Source: Lachnospiraceae bacterium YSD2013 (GTDB lineage: Bacteria; Bacillota; Clostridia; Lachnospirales; Lachnospiraceae). Taken from it: DNA of 58,328 bases. The notes beneath the pieces are model-generated. The model was not told the origin of the DNA, made no database searches, and saw only the letters and a list, made by a program, of their open reading frames with translations. Made by a program: the position numbers and the translations under genes. The number at the start of each line of letters is the position of its first letter. The first letter of the stretch is position 1. The stretch covers positions 1-58,328 of the forward strand of contig FMTX01000024.1 of NCBI GenBank assembly GCA_900100895.1, read 5' to 3'. Below are positions 18,519 through 26,793 of the stretch, one piece after another.

Positions 18519-18591
18519 GTAAATGGAAATATAGTTCTGCTTCATAGCATATGAGCTATGGCATTATGAAGAGAACTATAATTCTATTTAC
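18519..18591. promoter_or_regulatory. 73-bp dyad with two inverted copies of the 20-bp box
   Basis: Left copy GTAAATGGAAATATAGTTCT (18519-18538). The right copy, on the complement (18591-18572), is GTAAATAGAATTATAGTTCT. Dyad symmetry continues inward (TTCATA / TATGAA, then CATAGC / GCTATG). It lies between the divergent propeptide and protease genes. CATAAT directly follows the right copy in the propeptide direction and is a candidate -10. No T-run follows, so it is not a terminator. Confidence 0.72.
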
Positions 18592-18716
18592 ATGCCTATC
18601 CAGCGATAATATCATTATGGCGTAGGAAATAGGAGACGAATTAGACTATGATAATTCGTTTCGGTCGGCCGACTCATTCTACGAGTTCTAATACCAAAAC
18701 GATAGGAGCATTTCAG

Positions 18717-20000
18717 ATGAAAAGATTGATTAAGAGATTTAGCGCAATTGCTGTCGCTGTACTGATGCTTTTGAGCCATTCAGAAAATGTGGCAGCAGCG
18801 GAAAGAATGGCTGTGGCGGAAAGAATGGCTACAGGATATAGTAGCTATGCGTATTCAGTAGGAACTGATTATTCGTATTTTCTTCATCCCAACATTGACA
18901 CTTCGAAAGATGCAGAATATGCATCGACTGCTTGGGGAATGGCCGGATATACATCTTATTATTCCCTTAAACCGACAGTATCGTATATGAGAGGTAATGC
19001 TCCGGACGGGAGAAAAAGAATGGAAAGCGGTATTGTATTTTTGAGCGGTCACGGAAATTATCAGTGTGTTTCTTTTAACTATAAGGGAAATGACGGTGAA
19101 TACAAGACCGGTATTTATTATGGGGAAAATCTTGACAGTACAACCGGTTACAAATATGTGGGAGTAAAGAGCTTAGATCTTTCCCAAACAAAGCTTATGG
19201 TATTTGCAGCTTGTCAGACCGCTTCCGGAACCACAAACATTGCAAAGAATGCTGCTGACATGGGCGCAGATGCAACTATTGGATGGACAGTTTCTGTAGG
19301 CGCTTCAAGTCATACCAAGTGGCTCAAAAGATTTTGCGATGAAATTGCTGCAGGTTCGACTGTTAAGAGAGCCAAGGAATACGCTGATTCTTTCAACTAT
19401 TCAGATAACGACGTAAAAAAAGGAAAAATATATGGTTCAGACTCCACCACCGTTAAAAGCGTATCCAATTTTGACGTCATGGCGGTAAGAAACGACGAAG
19501 ACAATAAAAGAGCAACCAAAATTGCTGGCAGAGTGGCATTCACAGAAGATGACCTTGAAGGATTTGTTAAGAGAGTAGTTTCTGCCGGAAAACTGAATAT
19601 CAACTTAAAAGATTTTGAAATACAGTATAATGGTGGCACTGTCGATCTTATATATGTAATCAATGGAGTTGAAACTTTATATGGTTACAGCATTATCCTT
19701 GACAATGGATATGCAACCAAAGTATACAAGAATATGGGTGATAACAATTCTTCTTTTGCGAGAATGACCATTCAGAAAAGAACATTTTCGGAAATCGCCG
19801 ATTCAGTCATTGAATTTGAAAAGTCAGAGTCGGTTTCAAGACTTGATCCCTCTTACACTGTATTGGGTCAGGAAACTAAACATATTTTTGATATAGAAAT
19901 GAACAAAGAATACCTTGTAATTCTTACGGATTACATGGATGAAAGTGGAGCATATGGAAGAAGTGAAGACCTTATCGAAATCAAGGGTAGCAGTTATTAG
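18717..20000 (+). CDS. Secreted CHAT/caspase-fold-like cysteine protease
   Basis: A 427-aa exported protein: basic N-terminus, hydrophobic segment to residue 20, probable cleavage after NVAAA (28). A short duplication (ERMAV/ERMAT) follows. The catalytic pattern of clan CD peptidases is present: strand + His in GIVFLSGHGNY (H112) and strand + Cys in KLMVFAACQTASG (C166), which matches the CHAT/caspase-like His-Cys dyad. The region after about 270 is beta-rich and unrecognised. The start is ATG 18717, with AGGAG 9 nt upstream; an ATG at 18648 has none. It is divergent from the propeptide gene and shares the dyad operator. It may process an extracellular peptide or protein. Confidence 0.72.
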   Translation: MKRLIKRFSAIAVAVLMLLSHSENVAAAERMAVAERMATGYSSYAYSVGTDYSYFLHPNIDTSKDAEYASTAWGMAGYTSYYSLKPTVSYMRGNAPDGRKRMESGIVFLSGHGNYQCVSFNYKGNDGEYKTGIYYGENLDSTTGYKYVGVKSLDLSQTKLMVFAACQTASGTTNIAKNAADMGADATIGWTVSVGASSHTKWLKRFCDEIAAGSTVKRAKEYADSFNYSDNDVKKGKIYGSDSTTVKSVSNFDVMAVRNDEDNKRATKIAGRVAFTEDDLEGFVKRVVSAGKLNINLKDFEIQYNGGTVDLIYVINGVETLYGYSIILDNGYATKVYKNMGDNNSSFARMTIQKRTFSEIADSVIEFEKSESVSRLDPSYTVLGQETKHIFDIEMNKEYLVILTDYMDESGAYGRSEDLIEIKGSSY

Positions 20001-20358
20001 TTCGGTTATTGTCCTTGCAATAATAGTTCTTTTATTGGGGGTGAGGGCATTCGGACAGCCTTTACCTGATAAAAGCAAAATAACGGATATTACGATTTCC
20101 TATGAATTCTCTGATAAAACGGCTACGGTAAGCGACAAAGAAGCCTTTTTTGCAGCCGTTAAGATTGAGGATTGGAAGCCTGCGAGGAACTATGAAGAGA
20201 AATTCGCTGCAGTAGCTTATATTACCTTTTCGCCGAAAAACATACGGGTTCAAGTGCTCGGGTGTGACGGAAACTTTACTTATCTGGATGTGGATGGGAA
20301 GGTTTATACGGCGCCTTCGTATGTATATGAATATATAATGTCTTTTGAAACTAAGTAA
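19954..20358 (+). CDS. Single-pass membrane protein coupled to the secreted protease
   Basis: A 134-aa protein: short cytoplasmic N-terminus, one transmembrane helix (VAVISSVIVLAIIVLLLGV) and an extracellular domain of about 100 residues, beta-strand-rich (ITDITISYEF). It overlaps the 3' end of the protease gene by 47 bp. An alternative ATG at 19939 exists, and neither start has an ideal ribosome binding site, so translation is probably coupled. No family was recognised. Its position suggests a partner, inhibitor or immunity-type role, which is inference only. Confidence 0.65.
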   Translation: MEEVKTLSKSRVAVISSVIVLAIIVLLLGVRAFGQPLPDKSKITDITISYEFSDKTATVSDKEAFFAAVKIEDWKPARNYEEKFAAVAYITFSPKNIRVQVLGCDGNFTYLDVDGKVYTAPSYVYEYIMSFETK

Positions 20359-20360
20359 AC

Positions 20361-20399
20361 TTAAATAGGCCGTCGGGTGTACCGACGGCCTAAATTTTA
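20361..20399. terminator. Bidirectional terminator
   Basis: TAGGCCGTCGG (20366-20376) pairs with CCGACGGCCTA (20382-20392), flanked by A/T runs. It serves both the protease operon and the convergent pepT. Confidence 0.85.
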
Positions 20400-20410
20400 T
20401 TGATTTGAAT

Positions 20411-21628
20411 CTAGCGGTATATCTCGATGAGGTTGAGGATGATCTCCACAGCCTTGTCCATCTTGTCGATGCTGCAGCATTCGTAGGTGCCGTGGAAGTT
20501 GCAGCCGCCGGTACCGAGGTTAGGACAGGGGAGACCGTCGTAAGAAAGGCGGGCGCCGTCGGTACCGCCGCGGACAGGTACGTCAATCGGGTTAAGGCCG
20601 GCCTTTTTAAGGGCGAGGCGGGCGTTCTCGATTAAGTGCATGTGGGGCTTTATTTTTTCAAGCATGTTGTAGTAGGAATCCTTGATGGTAAGGGTTACGG
20701 TGCCGTCGCCGTATTTCTTGTTGATAGCAGCGACTGCGTCCTGCAACATCACTTTCTTGGCTTCAAACAAATCGTGGTCGTGGTCGCGGATGATGTATGA
20801 CATCTTGGCGGATGATACCTGACCGGTGAAGGATGTAAGGTGGAAGAAGCCTTCGTAGCCTTCGGTGTTTTCGGGGCGCATGGCCTCGGGAAGAAGGGAG
20901 TGAAGCTCCATGCCTACCAATGCGGCGTTGACCATGATGTCCTTAGCGGAGCCGGGGTGAACGGAGACGCCTTTGATGGCTATCTCGGCGCCGGCTGCGT
21001 TGAAGTTCTCGTACTCGAGGGCGTTAACATCGCCACCGTCGACGGTGTAAGCGTAGGTAGCGCCGAAGTTCTTAAGGTCAAAGAAATCTGCGCCCTCACC
21101 GATTTCCTCATCGGGGGTGAAGCCTACCCAAATCTCGCCGTGAGGGATGTTCTCGGTAATGATGGTGTCCATGGCGGTCATAATCTCTGCAACACCGGCC
21201 TTGTCGTCGGCTCCGAGAAGTGTGGTGCCGTCGGTGGTGATGATGGTGTCGCCGATAAAGTCCTTAAGCTCGGGGAAGCGGCTGACGCTTAAGATGTCGC
21301 CGGTGCCTTCAAGGACGATGTCGGAACCGTCGTAGTCCTTACGGATAACAGGCTTAACGTCCTTGCCGGATGCTTCGGGTGATGTGTCCATGTGGGCGAT
21401 GAAGCCGAGCTTGGTAGCGTTTTCATAGCCGGGAGTAGCGGGAAGATATGCATATACGTAGCAGTGCTCGTCTACGCGTACGCCCGACATACCGAGTCCT
21501 TTTAACTCATCGACAAGGACATGGGCCAAATCGAACTCGCCTTTGAAGCTGGGATGGAGACCGCTTTCCTCGTCGGAAGTGGTGTGTATCTTAACGTAAT
21601 TTAAAAATCTTTCATATGCTCTTTGCAT
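20411..21628 (-). CDS. pepT: Peptidase T (tripeptide aminopeptidase)
   Basis: A 405-aa cytoplasmic M20B metallopeptidase that removes N-terminal residues from tripeptides. Zinc-site blocks: FIAHMDTSPE (H79, D81), LLGADDKAG, TPDEEIGEG, YTVDGGDVNALEYENFNA, and C-terminal VRGGTDGARLSYDGLP with GTGGCNFHG. These are the standard pepT motifs and the length is typical. It is monocistronic with its own 5' region. Confidence 0.96.
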   Translation of the reverse strand: MQRAYERFLNYVKIHTTSDEESGLHPSFKGEFDLAHVLVDELKGLGMSGVRVDEHCYVYAYLPATPGYENATKLGFIAHMDTSPEASGKDVKPVIRKDYDGSDIVLEGTGDILSVSRFPELKDFIGDTIITTDGTTLLGADDKAGVAEIMTAMDTIITENIPHGEIWVGFTPDEEIGEGADFFDLKNFGATYAYTVDGGDVNALEYENFNAAGAEIAIKGVSVHPGSAKDIMVNAALVGMELHSLLPEAMRPENTEGYEGFFHLTSFTGQVSSAKMSYIIRDHDHDLFEAKKVMLQDAVAAINKKYGDGTVTLTIKDSYYNMLEKIKPHMHLIENARLALKKAGLNPIDVPVRGGTDGARLSYDGLPCPNLGTGGCNFHGTYECCSIDKMDKAVEIILNLIEIYR

Positions 21629-21694
21629 TTTGAAACCTCTCTTTCTTCCCGATAATTTTATCTTAGATATACATAAATGTCTAATAAAATATGC

Positions 21695-21723
21695 TTAACA
21701 AATTAAGATGTATTTTGTATAAT
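21695..21723 (+). promoter_or_regulatory. Sigma-A type promoter
   Basis: TTAACA (21695-21700), 17-bp spacer, TATAAT (21718-21723), 31 nt before the lipoprotein start. Confidence 0.65.
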
Positions 21724-21753
21724 GAATTGGAAATTTTGAGAAGAGGTTGTTAG

Positions 21754-22629
21754 ATGAAGAAGCACTTTTATTATATAGGACTTATAGCACTTTCGCTGGG
21801 ACTTGTCGCATGCGGCAAGGATGCTCCCGCGGAATCGATTGAAGACGAGATTATGCCGGAAGTGAGCATAGAGACACAAACTGAGACCGGCGGCGCTACA
21901 ACCGAGCAGGTAGCGGACCAAGAACAAGAGCCGGTTATCTTAGAGGCTACACACGTAGGCGGATTCACGATTTCCGGCGACAGACTTACCGCAAGAGGCG
22001 GCGCTTACGATCAGGACGGCAATACCGATAACGGAGCCGAGCCCATCGACTGGATTGTAATAGCAGATGACGGCGATCATCTCCTTCTTTTGTCAGAGAA
22101 GGTTCTGGAACAGAAAGAATTCAATGATCAATATACCGAGACTTCCTGGGAGACTTGTACTTTAAGAACATGGCTTAACGGAGATTTCTATAACGCGGCT
22201 TTTAACGATGAAGAGAAGTCCATCATACTTGATTACCCCACGGTTGCGGGCGATGTAAGTGCCGGCACGAGCGATGTAAGCGATAAGGTATTCCTCTTAA
22301 GCAAAGGCGAGGCAGAGGCTTATATCGGAGCCGAGGAAGGTACTCCCGGCAATAAGCTTTGCTCCAAGGTTACGACACGCGCCATCAATGCAGGCGTATG
22401 GTACATCACCGAAGATTATTATGACCTGTTCGGATTCAAGGCCAAGGGCTTCAGCGACGAGATGATAGGCTGCGGCAACTGGTGGCTTCGTACTAACGGC
22501 AAGGATGCGACCAGAGTTATGGATGTAGGTGCTTCGGGCATTATCAGAACTACAGGACACGAGGCTGCGTCCCATCAGGACGGAGTCAGACCCGCGATAT
22601 ATATTCAGATATCGGGTGGAAATAATTAA
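21754..22629 (+). CDS. Lipoprotein with DUF6273-like domain
   Basis: A 291-aa lipoprotein: lipobox LGLVACG near residue 20, an acidic/Thr-rich linker (25-65), then a compact domain (about 75-291) with WIVIADDGDHLLLLSEKVL, TCTLRTWLNGDFYNAAF, KVFLLSKGEAEAY, WWLRTNG and a DGVRPAIYI ending. These blocks define the DUF6273 domain, common in lipoproteins and sporulation-type surface proteins of Clostridia. No enzymatic residues can be assigned. It has its own promoter. Confidence 0.82.
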   Translation: MKKHFYYIGLIALSLGLVACGKDAPAESIEDEIMPEVSIETQTETGGATTEQVADQEQEPVILEATHVGGFTISGDRLTARGGAYDQDGNTDNGAEPIDWIVIADDGDHLLLLSEKVLEQKEFNDQYTETSWETCTLRTWLNGDFYNAAFNDEEKSIILDYPTVAGDVSAGTSDVSDKVFLLSKGEAEAYIGAEEGTPGNKLCSKVTTRAINAGVWYITEDYYDLFGFKAKGFSDEMIGCGNWWLRTNGKDATRVMDVGASGIIRTTGHEAASHQDGVRPAIYIQISGGNN

Positions 22630-22671
22630 AATTGTGTGATATAATGGTGGGTACACGGGAGGTTACTTAAT

Positions 22672-22803
22672 ATGGGAGCAGGAGTAATTGTGGGAATTTC
22701 TGTTTTTGTAGTGATCGCGCTTATAGCGGTTGTAGTTGCAGTCGCTGTAGTTGCGTCTGTTTCATCTGTCGAGACAAGAGACGGCGAAGGTGAGAAAGAA
22801 TAA
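22672..22803 (+). CDS. 43-aa single-pass membrane micro-protein
   Basis: A very hydrophobic small protein: one long transmembrane segment rich in Val/Ala/Ile (residues 4-31) and a charged C-terminal tail ending GEGEKE. GGGAGG lies 8-10 nt upstream and a strong terminator follows 16 nt after the stop. TATAAT at 22640-22645 may give it a separate promoter. The function is unknown. Confidence 0.6.
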   Translation: MGAGVIVGISVFVVIALIAVVVAVAVVASVSSVETRDGEGEKE

Positions 22804-22818
22804 CATTAATTCGCAGAC

Positions 22819-22850
22819 ATGGCCCCGCTCATAGGCGGGGCCGATTTTTT
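22819..22850 (+). terminator. Rho-independent terminator
   Basis: GGCCCCGC pairs with GCGGGGCC, followed by GATTTTTT. Confidence 0.88.
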
Positions 22851-22965
22851 GTGCAGGCGACGAGCCAAGCGGCTTCTATGCTTGCATAAGAAGACATTTG
22901 GCGACCGCATACAATCTCGAATTTCATCTTTAAGAAATCCGAGATATTTTACAGGAGAATGATAT

Positions 22966-23760
22966 ATGAAGAGAAAAACATTGGTTATGGGTATTATACT
23001 CGCAGTTTCTTTGGCTGCGGCATGCGGATCCAAGGCACCGGTTCCGATTGAGGCACCTGCTTCTAACACCGAGGCAAGCGCTTCCGAAGGTTCCGAGACA
23101 AGTGAGTCCAAGAAAGTCATTGCCGGGGCAGAGCAGACCGAGGGCAATGAGCAGAGCAACAGCATCGTTAAGAAGACCCCTCAAGCACCTCTTACCGCTC
23201 CCGACGCCAAGAACGAATACGACAGCGACGGAAGAATCGTTAAGAGCGAGGTTGAAGGACAGGGCTACGATACATTCGCTTACGATGAAGCGGGCAATCT
23301 TTCCGAGCAGAAGTGCTATGATGAAGCCGGCGAGCTCATTACCACGATAACAAATGAATATGATGCAAATGGTAATGTAATAAAGTCACAGGATGTGAAC
23401 AGCGATGGCTCCGAAGGTTGCGTACTGACATACAAGTACGACAACAACGGCTATCTTATCGAGATTTACTCAGACTACGGCAACGGCGACTACGAGAAAG
23501 ACCTTTATAAGCGTGATGCGGCAGGACGTGAGCTTGAGTATACATTCATTTCCGGTACCAAGGACGGTGAGACCGAGGTTCAGAAGCTTGAGTCAGAGTA
23601 CGACGACCACGGCAACGTGATTCACGAGACCTTCTACTCTATGGGTAAGAAGATGGGCGAGAACAAGTACGTATACACTTACGATAATGCCGGCAACATT
23701 ACGAACAAAGAAACCTACAGCAATGACGGACTTACGGACGAAGAACCCGTCGAACCCTGA
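22966..23760 (+). CDS. Lipoprotein with YD/RHS-like repeats
   Basis: A 264-aa lipoprotein: lipobox LAAACG (near residue 20), a Ser/Glu-rich linker to about 75, then tandem YD-type repeats (YDSDGRIV, YDEAGNL, YDEAGEL, YDANGNVI, YDNNGYLI, YDNAGNI) of about 20-25 residues each. YD repeats fold as extended beta hairpins and often bind carbohydrate or shield toxins; this protein is too short to be an RHS toxin and has no toxin tip. It is followed closely by the DUF2974 gene. Confidence 0.82.
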   Translation: MKRKTLVMGIILAVSLAAACGSKAPVPIEAPASNTEASASEGSETSESKKVIAGAEQTEGNEQSNSIVKKTPQAPLTAPDAKNEYDSDGRIVKSEVEGQGYDTFAYDEAGNLSEQKCYDEAGELITTITNEYDANGNVIKSQDVNSDGSEGCVLTYKYDNNGYLIEIYSDYGNGDYEKDLYKRDAAGRELEYTFISGTKDGETEVQKLESEYDDHGNVIHETFYSMGKKMGENKYVYTYDNAGNITNKETYSNDGLTDEEPVEP

Positions 23761-23786
23761 TTAATACGTGTAAGAGCGGGAATATA

Positions 23787-24830
23787 ATGGATAACCTGAT
23801 TACCTATGTGAAGTTTAGGGGCGACCTAAGCTTCAAGCAACAGAAATTTAATGAAAATGACGCGATGGTGCTTGTTATTGTGACCAGCATCGACTACGAG
23901 GACCTCGACTGCACCGGCATGACGATTGCCGAGCTTTCAAGGGCTTACACAGACCTTAATAAGAAAGACGAGCAGGACGAATGCTTAGATGACAAGGAAG
24001 CGATTCTGAAGCTTGCCGCGGTGAGCGCGCGTTACAAGGATATACCGATAGAGCGTTATGTGCGCGATATCGACCAGTCGGAAGAGAAGACCTTCTATGC
24101 CATGACATTTACCATGGGAAGATTCGAGAAGATTGTAGTGTTCAGAGGCACCGACGGCTCCATTCTTTCGTGGAAAGAAAACTTTAATACGATTCATACC
24201 ATGCCGACTCCCGGTCAGTATTCGGCACTTAAATATCTGCAGGAAGATCTCAGTAAGCCTTTCGTGAAGGTAAGCGTGGCAGGTCATTCCAAGGGAGGCA
24301 ACCTTGCGGTTTATGCCGCCATGAGCCTCGACGATAAGCTCCGTAAGAAGCTTAAAAAGGTGTATGCTTTTGACGCTCCGGGATTCCCCGAGGACATCAG
24401 CGAGAAGCTTGGATATCTGGCAATTAAGGACCGTCTGGAAGCATACGTTCCGGAGAGCTGTGTCATCGGAAACCTTATGAAACCACCCTTTGAGAAGATT
24501 GTGGTAAAGGGCATCGGCAAGGGTGTGTACCAGCATGACATGTTCAACTGGGAACTGACCGCCACAGGAATTTCTATGGCAGAATCAACAAATTTATTCA
24601 GCACCGAATTGTCCGCCAAGGTCAATAACTGGATAGAGGGTATACCCCTTGAAGACAGGGGCAGAGTGGTGGGTGAGCTCTTTGATGTTTTTTCCAAAAA
24701 CGGTATCACACACATCACCGACCTCATGCATATGGACCTCAAAAAGATAGTCGGAATCATCAAATGTGCGACCCTTTTGTCGTCCGAAAACAGGACTTTG
24801 CTGGGCATCATAATCAAAGAACTTCGTTAG
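23787..24830 (+). CDS. DUF2974 (Mbeg1-like) predicted hydrolase
   Basis: A 347-aa protein with a lipase-type alpha/beta fold. The nucleophile elbow VAGHSKGGNLAVYAA is intact (serine near residue 172), preceded by strand IVVFRGTDGS, which forms the oxyanion side. It matches the DUF2974 family, cytoplasmic in Firmicutes and of unknown substrate. No signal peptide. It is 26 nt after the YD lipoprotein and likely in the same transcript. The terminator is at 24865. Confidence 0.85.
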   Translation: MDNLITYVKFRGDLSFKQQKFNENDAMVLVIVTSIDYEDLDCTGMTIAELSRAYTDLNKKDEQDECLDDKEAILKLAAVSARYKDIPIERYVRDIDQSEEKTFYAMTFTMGRFEKIVVFRGTDGSILSWKENFNTIHTMPTPGQYSALKYLQEDLSKPFVKVSVAGHSKGGNLAVYAAMSLDDKLRKKLKKVYAFDAPGFPEDISEKLGYLAIKDRLEAYVPESCVIGNLMKPPFEKIVVKGIGKGVYQHDMFNWELTATGISMAESTNLFSTELSAKVNNWIEGIPLEDRGRVVGELFDVFSKNGITHITDLMHMDLKKIVGIIKCATLLSSENRTLLGIIIKELR

Positions 24831-24864
24831 TTATATTTAACAATACATATTCGTGAAAATCACT

Positions 24865-24903
24865 AAAAACGGCAAAATATTCTTGTATATTTTGCCGTTT
24901 TCG
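24865..24903 (+). terminator. Rho-independent terminator
   Basis: AAAACGGCAAAATAT (24866-24880) pairs with ATATTTTGCCGTTTT (24887-24901). Confidence 0.85.
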
Positions 24904-24985
24904 CTATTTAAATGTTAATGGATTAATCATATACTAAAACCCGTAAAAGGAAACCGATTTTAATGACGGGGAGGTCGATCGGGAT

Positions 24986-25087
24986 ATGTTCAGAGAGAAC
25001 AACAACAGCTTAAGAGAGATAGTAACCGGTATGGCATTTATGGCGCTGTTCGTAGGTTTTATTATCTCGGCCGGACTTCACTTATAA
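24986..25087 (+). CDS. 33-aa membrane micro-protein
   Basis: Short ORF: polar N-terminus MFRENNNSLREIV followed by one hydrophobic segment (MAFMALFVGFIISAGLHL). GGGGAGG lies 11 nt upstream, and a dedicated terminator follows (25119-25156), so it is a complete small transcription unit. No family was recognised. Confidence 0.5.
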   Translation: MFRENNNSLREIVTGMAFMALFVGFIISAGLHL

Positions 25088-25118
25088 CTAAATTTTTCAT
25101 AGTAAACCCTTCTTTAGT

Positions 25119-25156
25119 GAGCACTGTCATAATTTAATGATAGTGCTTTCTTTTTG
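25119..25156 (+). terminator. Rho-independent terminator
   Basis: GCACTGTCAT pairs with ATGATAGTGC (one G-U pair), followed by TTTCTTTTT. Confidence 0.8.
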
Positions 25157-25192
25157 CATTAAAAACGTTTAAAATTGAATGTAGAGAGGTTT

Positions 25193-25414
25193 ATGCCTAT
25201 GGATAAGAAAGTTAAAGTTAATGACATAGATGAGATAGTTAAGATGCTTGATGAGTTCGCGGACTCGGATGTGTCGAGACTTAAAGTTAAGGTAAGCGAG
25301 GAGCTCGAGCTTGGTAAGACCAAACGCGAGTATCATCTCGGGCGGTGCGACATCGGCAGTCCTTTTGCATGCGGCACGCCTTTTGATGTGGAAGACGATA
25401 ACGGCAACGAATAG
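25193..25414 (+). CDS. Small acidic protein of unknown function
   Basis: A 73-aa soluble protein rich in Asp/Glu/Lys, with helical N-terminal half (DIDEIVKMLDEFADSD) and two cysteines near the C-terminus. AGAGAGG precedes the ATG at 25193; the in-frame TTG at 25175 has no such site. It lies 20 nt upstream of the next gene and is probably co-transcribed. No family was recognised. Confidence 0.6.
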   Translation: MPMDKKVKVNDIDEIVKMLDEFADSDVSRLKVKVSEELELGKTKREYHLGRCDIGSPFACGTPFDVEDDNGNE

Positions 25415-25434
25415 TTGATGGTAGAGGAGAGTAT

Positions 25435-25974
25435 ATGAAGGCAGTAAGATCTGTGGCATATGCGGTAATTGTTATTTGCGCCTTGTTGTGTATAGTGATT
25501 GCTTTTTACGCGTCCCGTAAGCCTAAGGAAGGTGACGAGACTAGCGGTACAGAGGCTTCCGTGACCGAGAGTGTTTCAGATTCTGCAGGCGGCTCAACGG
25601 TTCCCAATCTTGCGGATTTAATCAAGGATCATCCGAGCAGTACGTCTGCGAAGACTTCCATCAGCGGCAATTTAACCGGCGAGATAGACTACGACGAGAT
25701 AGTTAAGCGTCAGGACGAGGAGCTCGACAGAGTCTTCAGAGAGACCATTGCCGAGTACAACAAGAAGTATGGAATCGTGACCAGCACCACCACTTCCACC
25801 ACGACCACCACTAATAAAGACTACAAGTATTTTGTCAACAAAGCCACCAAGATTATTCACAGAATCGACTGTTTGCTTAAGCCCGTGAACAGCTCTGATA
25901 CGATTTATTACGAGACCATCACGGATGCCAATAAAGCGGGATACACCGAGCGTTGCCCCGTTTGCAGTCCATAA
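25435..25974 (+). CDS. Membrane protein with C-terminal Ada-type metal-binding motif
   Basis: A 179-aa protein: N-terminal transmembrane or signal-anchor segment (8-25), a Ser/Thr-rich linker with a Thr run (near 120-126), and a C-terminal module reading YFVNKATKIIHRIDC, then GYTERCPVCSP. The spacing of the cysteines and the 'vYxs..eA..aGY.pC..C' pattern is that of the Ada-like zinc-binding fold found at the end of secreted nucleases and MBL proteins. The same module ends the protein at 47373. The module is probably extracellular. The function is unknown. Confidence 0.72.
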   Translation: MKAVRSVAYAVIVICALLCIVIAFYASRKPKEGDETSGTEASVTESVSDSAGGSTVPNLADLIKDHPSSTSAKTSISGNLTGEIDYDEIVKRQDEELDRVFRETIAEYNKKYGIVTSTTTSTTTTTNKDYKYFVNKATKIIHRIDCLLKPVNSSDTIYYETITDANKAGYTERCPVCSP

Positions 25975-26058
25975 ATTGGGACGCAATTTAAAAGTTTTGG
26001 TTAATAGCCCTTAGATATAATGTTCCAAGTATTAAACTTTAAAGGGGAGAATAATATC

Positions 26059-26661
26059 TTGGAAAAATTATCAAAAGAAGAAGTTGATGTCCTCGGCGAA
26101 ATCGCCAACATCAGTATGGGCAACGCGGCTACGAACCTTAGCTTAATGGTTAATCACAAGGTTGAAATTACGACCCCGAAGGTTCAGTTTATCAAGAGAA
26201 GTCAGGCCCTCGACGACTACGAGAAGACCTGTATCTTTATTCAGATTCACTACATCAAAGGCTTAAGCGGCAATAACGTATTCGTGCTCAAAGAAAACGA
26301 TGCGTTGGTACTTACCGACCTCATGATGGGCGGAAGCGGTGTCGATGTTCAGGGTGAGATGGGCGAGCTTCAGTTAAGCGCCATGTCCGAAGCCATGAAC
26401 CAGATGATGGGCGCCTCGGCAACATCAATGGCCACGATGCTTGATATGATGGTTGATATCGGCACTCCCGAGATTAACTCTATCGACGTTGAGTCGGTTA
26501 AAATCTTTGAAAAGATGTTTGACGAAGGCAAGGATTCTTTTGTCAAGATTACTTTCAAGATGGACGTGGAAGGCCTCATCGACTCCACCATGATTCAGCT
26601 CTACCCCGTGCATTTTGCCAAGGAAATGTGTGATATATTCAACAAAGAAGCTTCTAAGTAA
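26059..26661 (+). CDS. CheC/FliY-N-type CheY-P phosphatase
   Basis: A 200-aa protein with two copies of the CheC active-site helix: LGEIANISMGNAATNLS (near residue 10) and MSEAMNQMMGASATSMATML (near 108). Each contains the E-x-x-N pattern that dephosphorylates CheY-P. The C-terminal FliN domain of FliY is absent, so it is CheC-like. The start was placed at TTG 26059 because AAAGGGGAG lies 10 nt upstream; an ATG at 26020 has no site. No other chemotaxis or flagellar gene is in the window, so it may act on a non-motility response regulator. Confidence 0.85.
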   Translation: MEKLSKEEVDVLGEIANISMGNAATNLSLMVNHKVEITTPKVQFIKRSQALDDYEKTCIFIQIHYIKGLSGNNVFVLKENDALVLTDLMMGGSGVDVQGEMGELQLSAMSEAMNQMMGASATSMATMLDMMVDIGTPEINSIDVESVKIFEKMFDEGKDSFVKITFKMDVEGLIDSTMIQLYPVHFAKEMCDIFNKEASK

Positions 26662-26664
26662 AAT

Positions 26665-26713
26665 CATAGCCCCAAGTCTTTCTTTTTGAAGAAATACAAG
26701 GGGCTATTTTTCT
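26665..26713 (+). terminator. Rho-independent terminator
   Basis: TAGCCCC (26667-26673) pairs with GGGGCTA (26700-26706), with inner pairing TTCTT/AAGAA, followed by TTTTTCT. Confidence 0.8.
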
Positions 26714-26793
26714 GCCTTGACGGTATATTTGCGGGGGTACTTGCGGTATTCTTTATACATAAGATTTAAGTAATCTTACAGGAGGTATAAAGA

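Noticed and set aside
22966-23760. RHS/YD-repeat polymorphic toxin
   Set aside because: Too short (264 aa), no RHS core motif, no variable toxin tip and no immunity gene; it is a lipoprotein with a few YD repeats.
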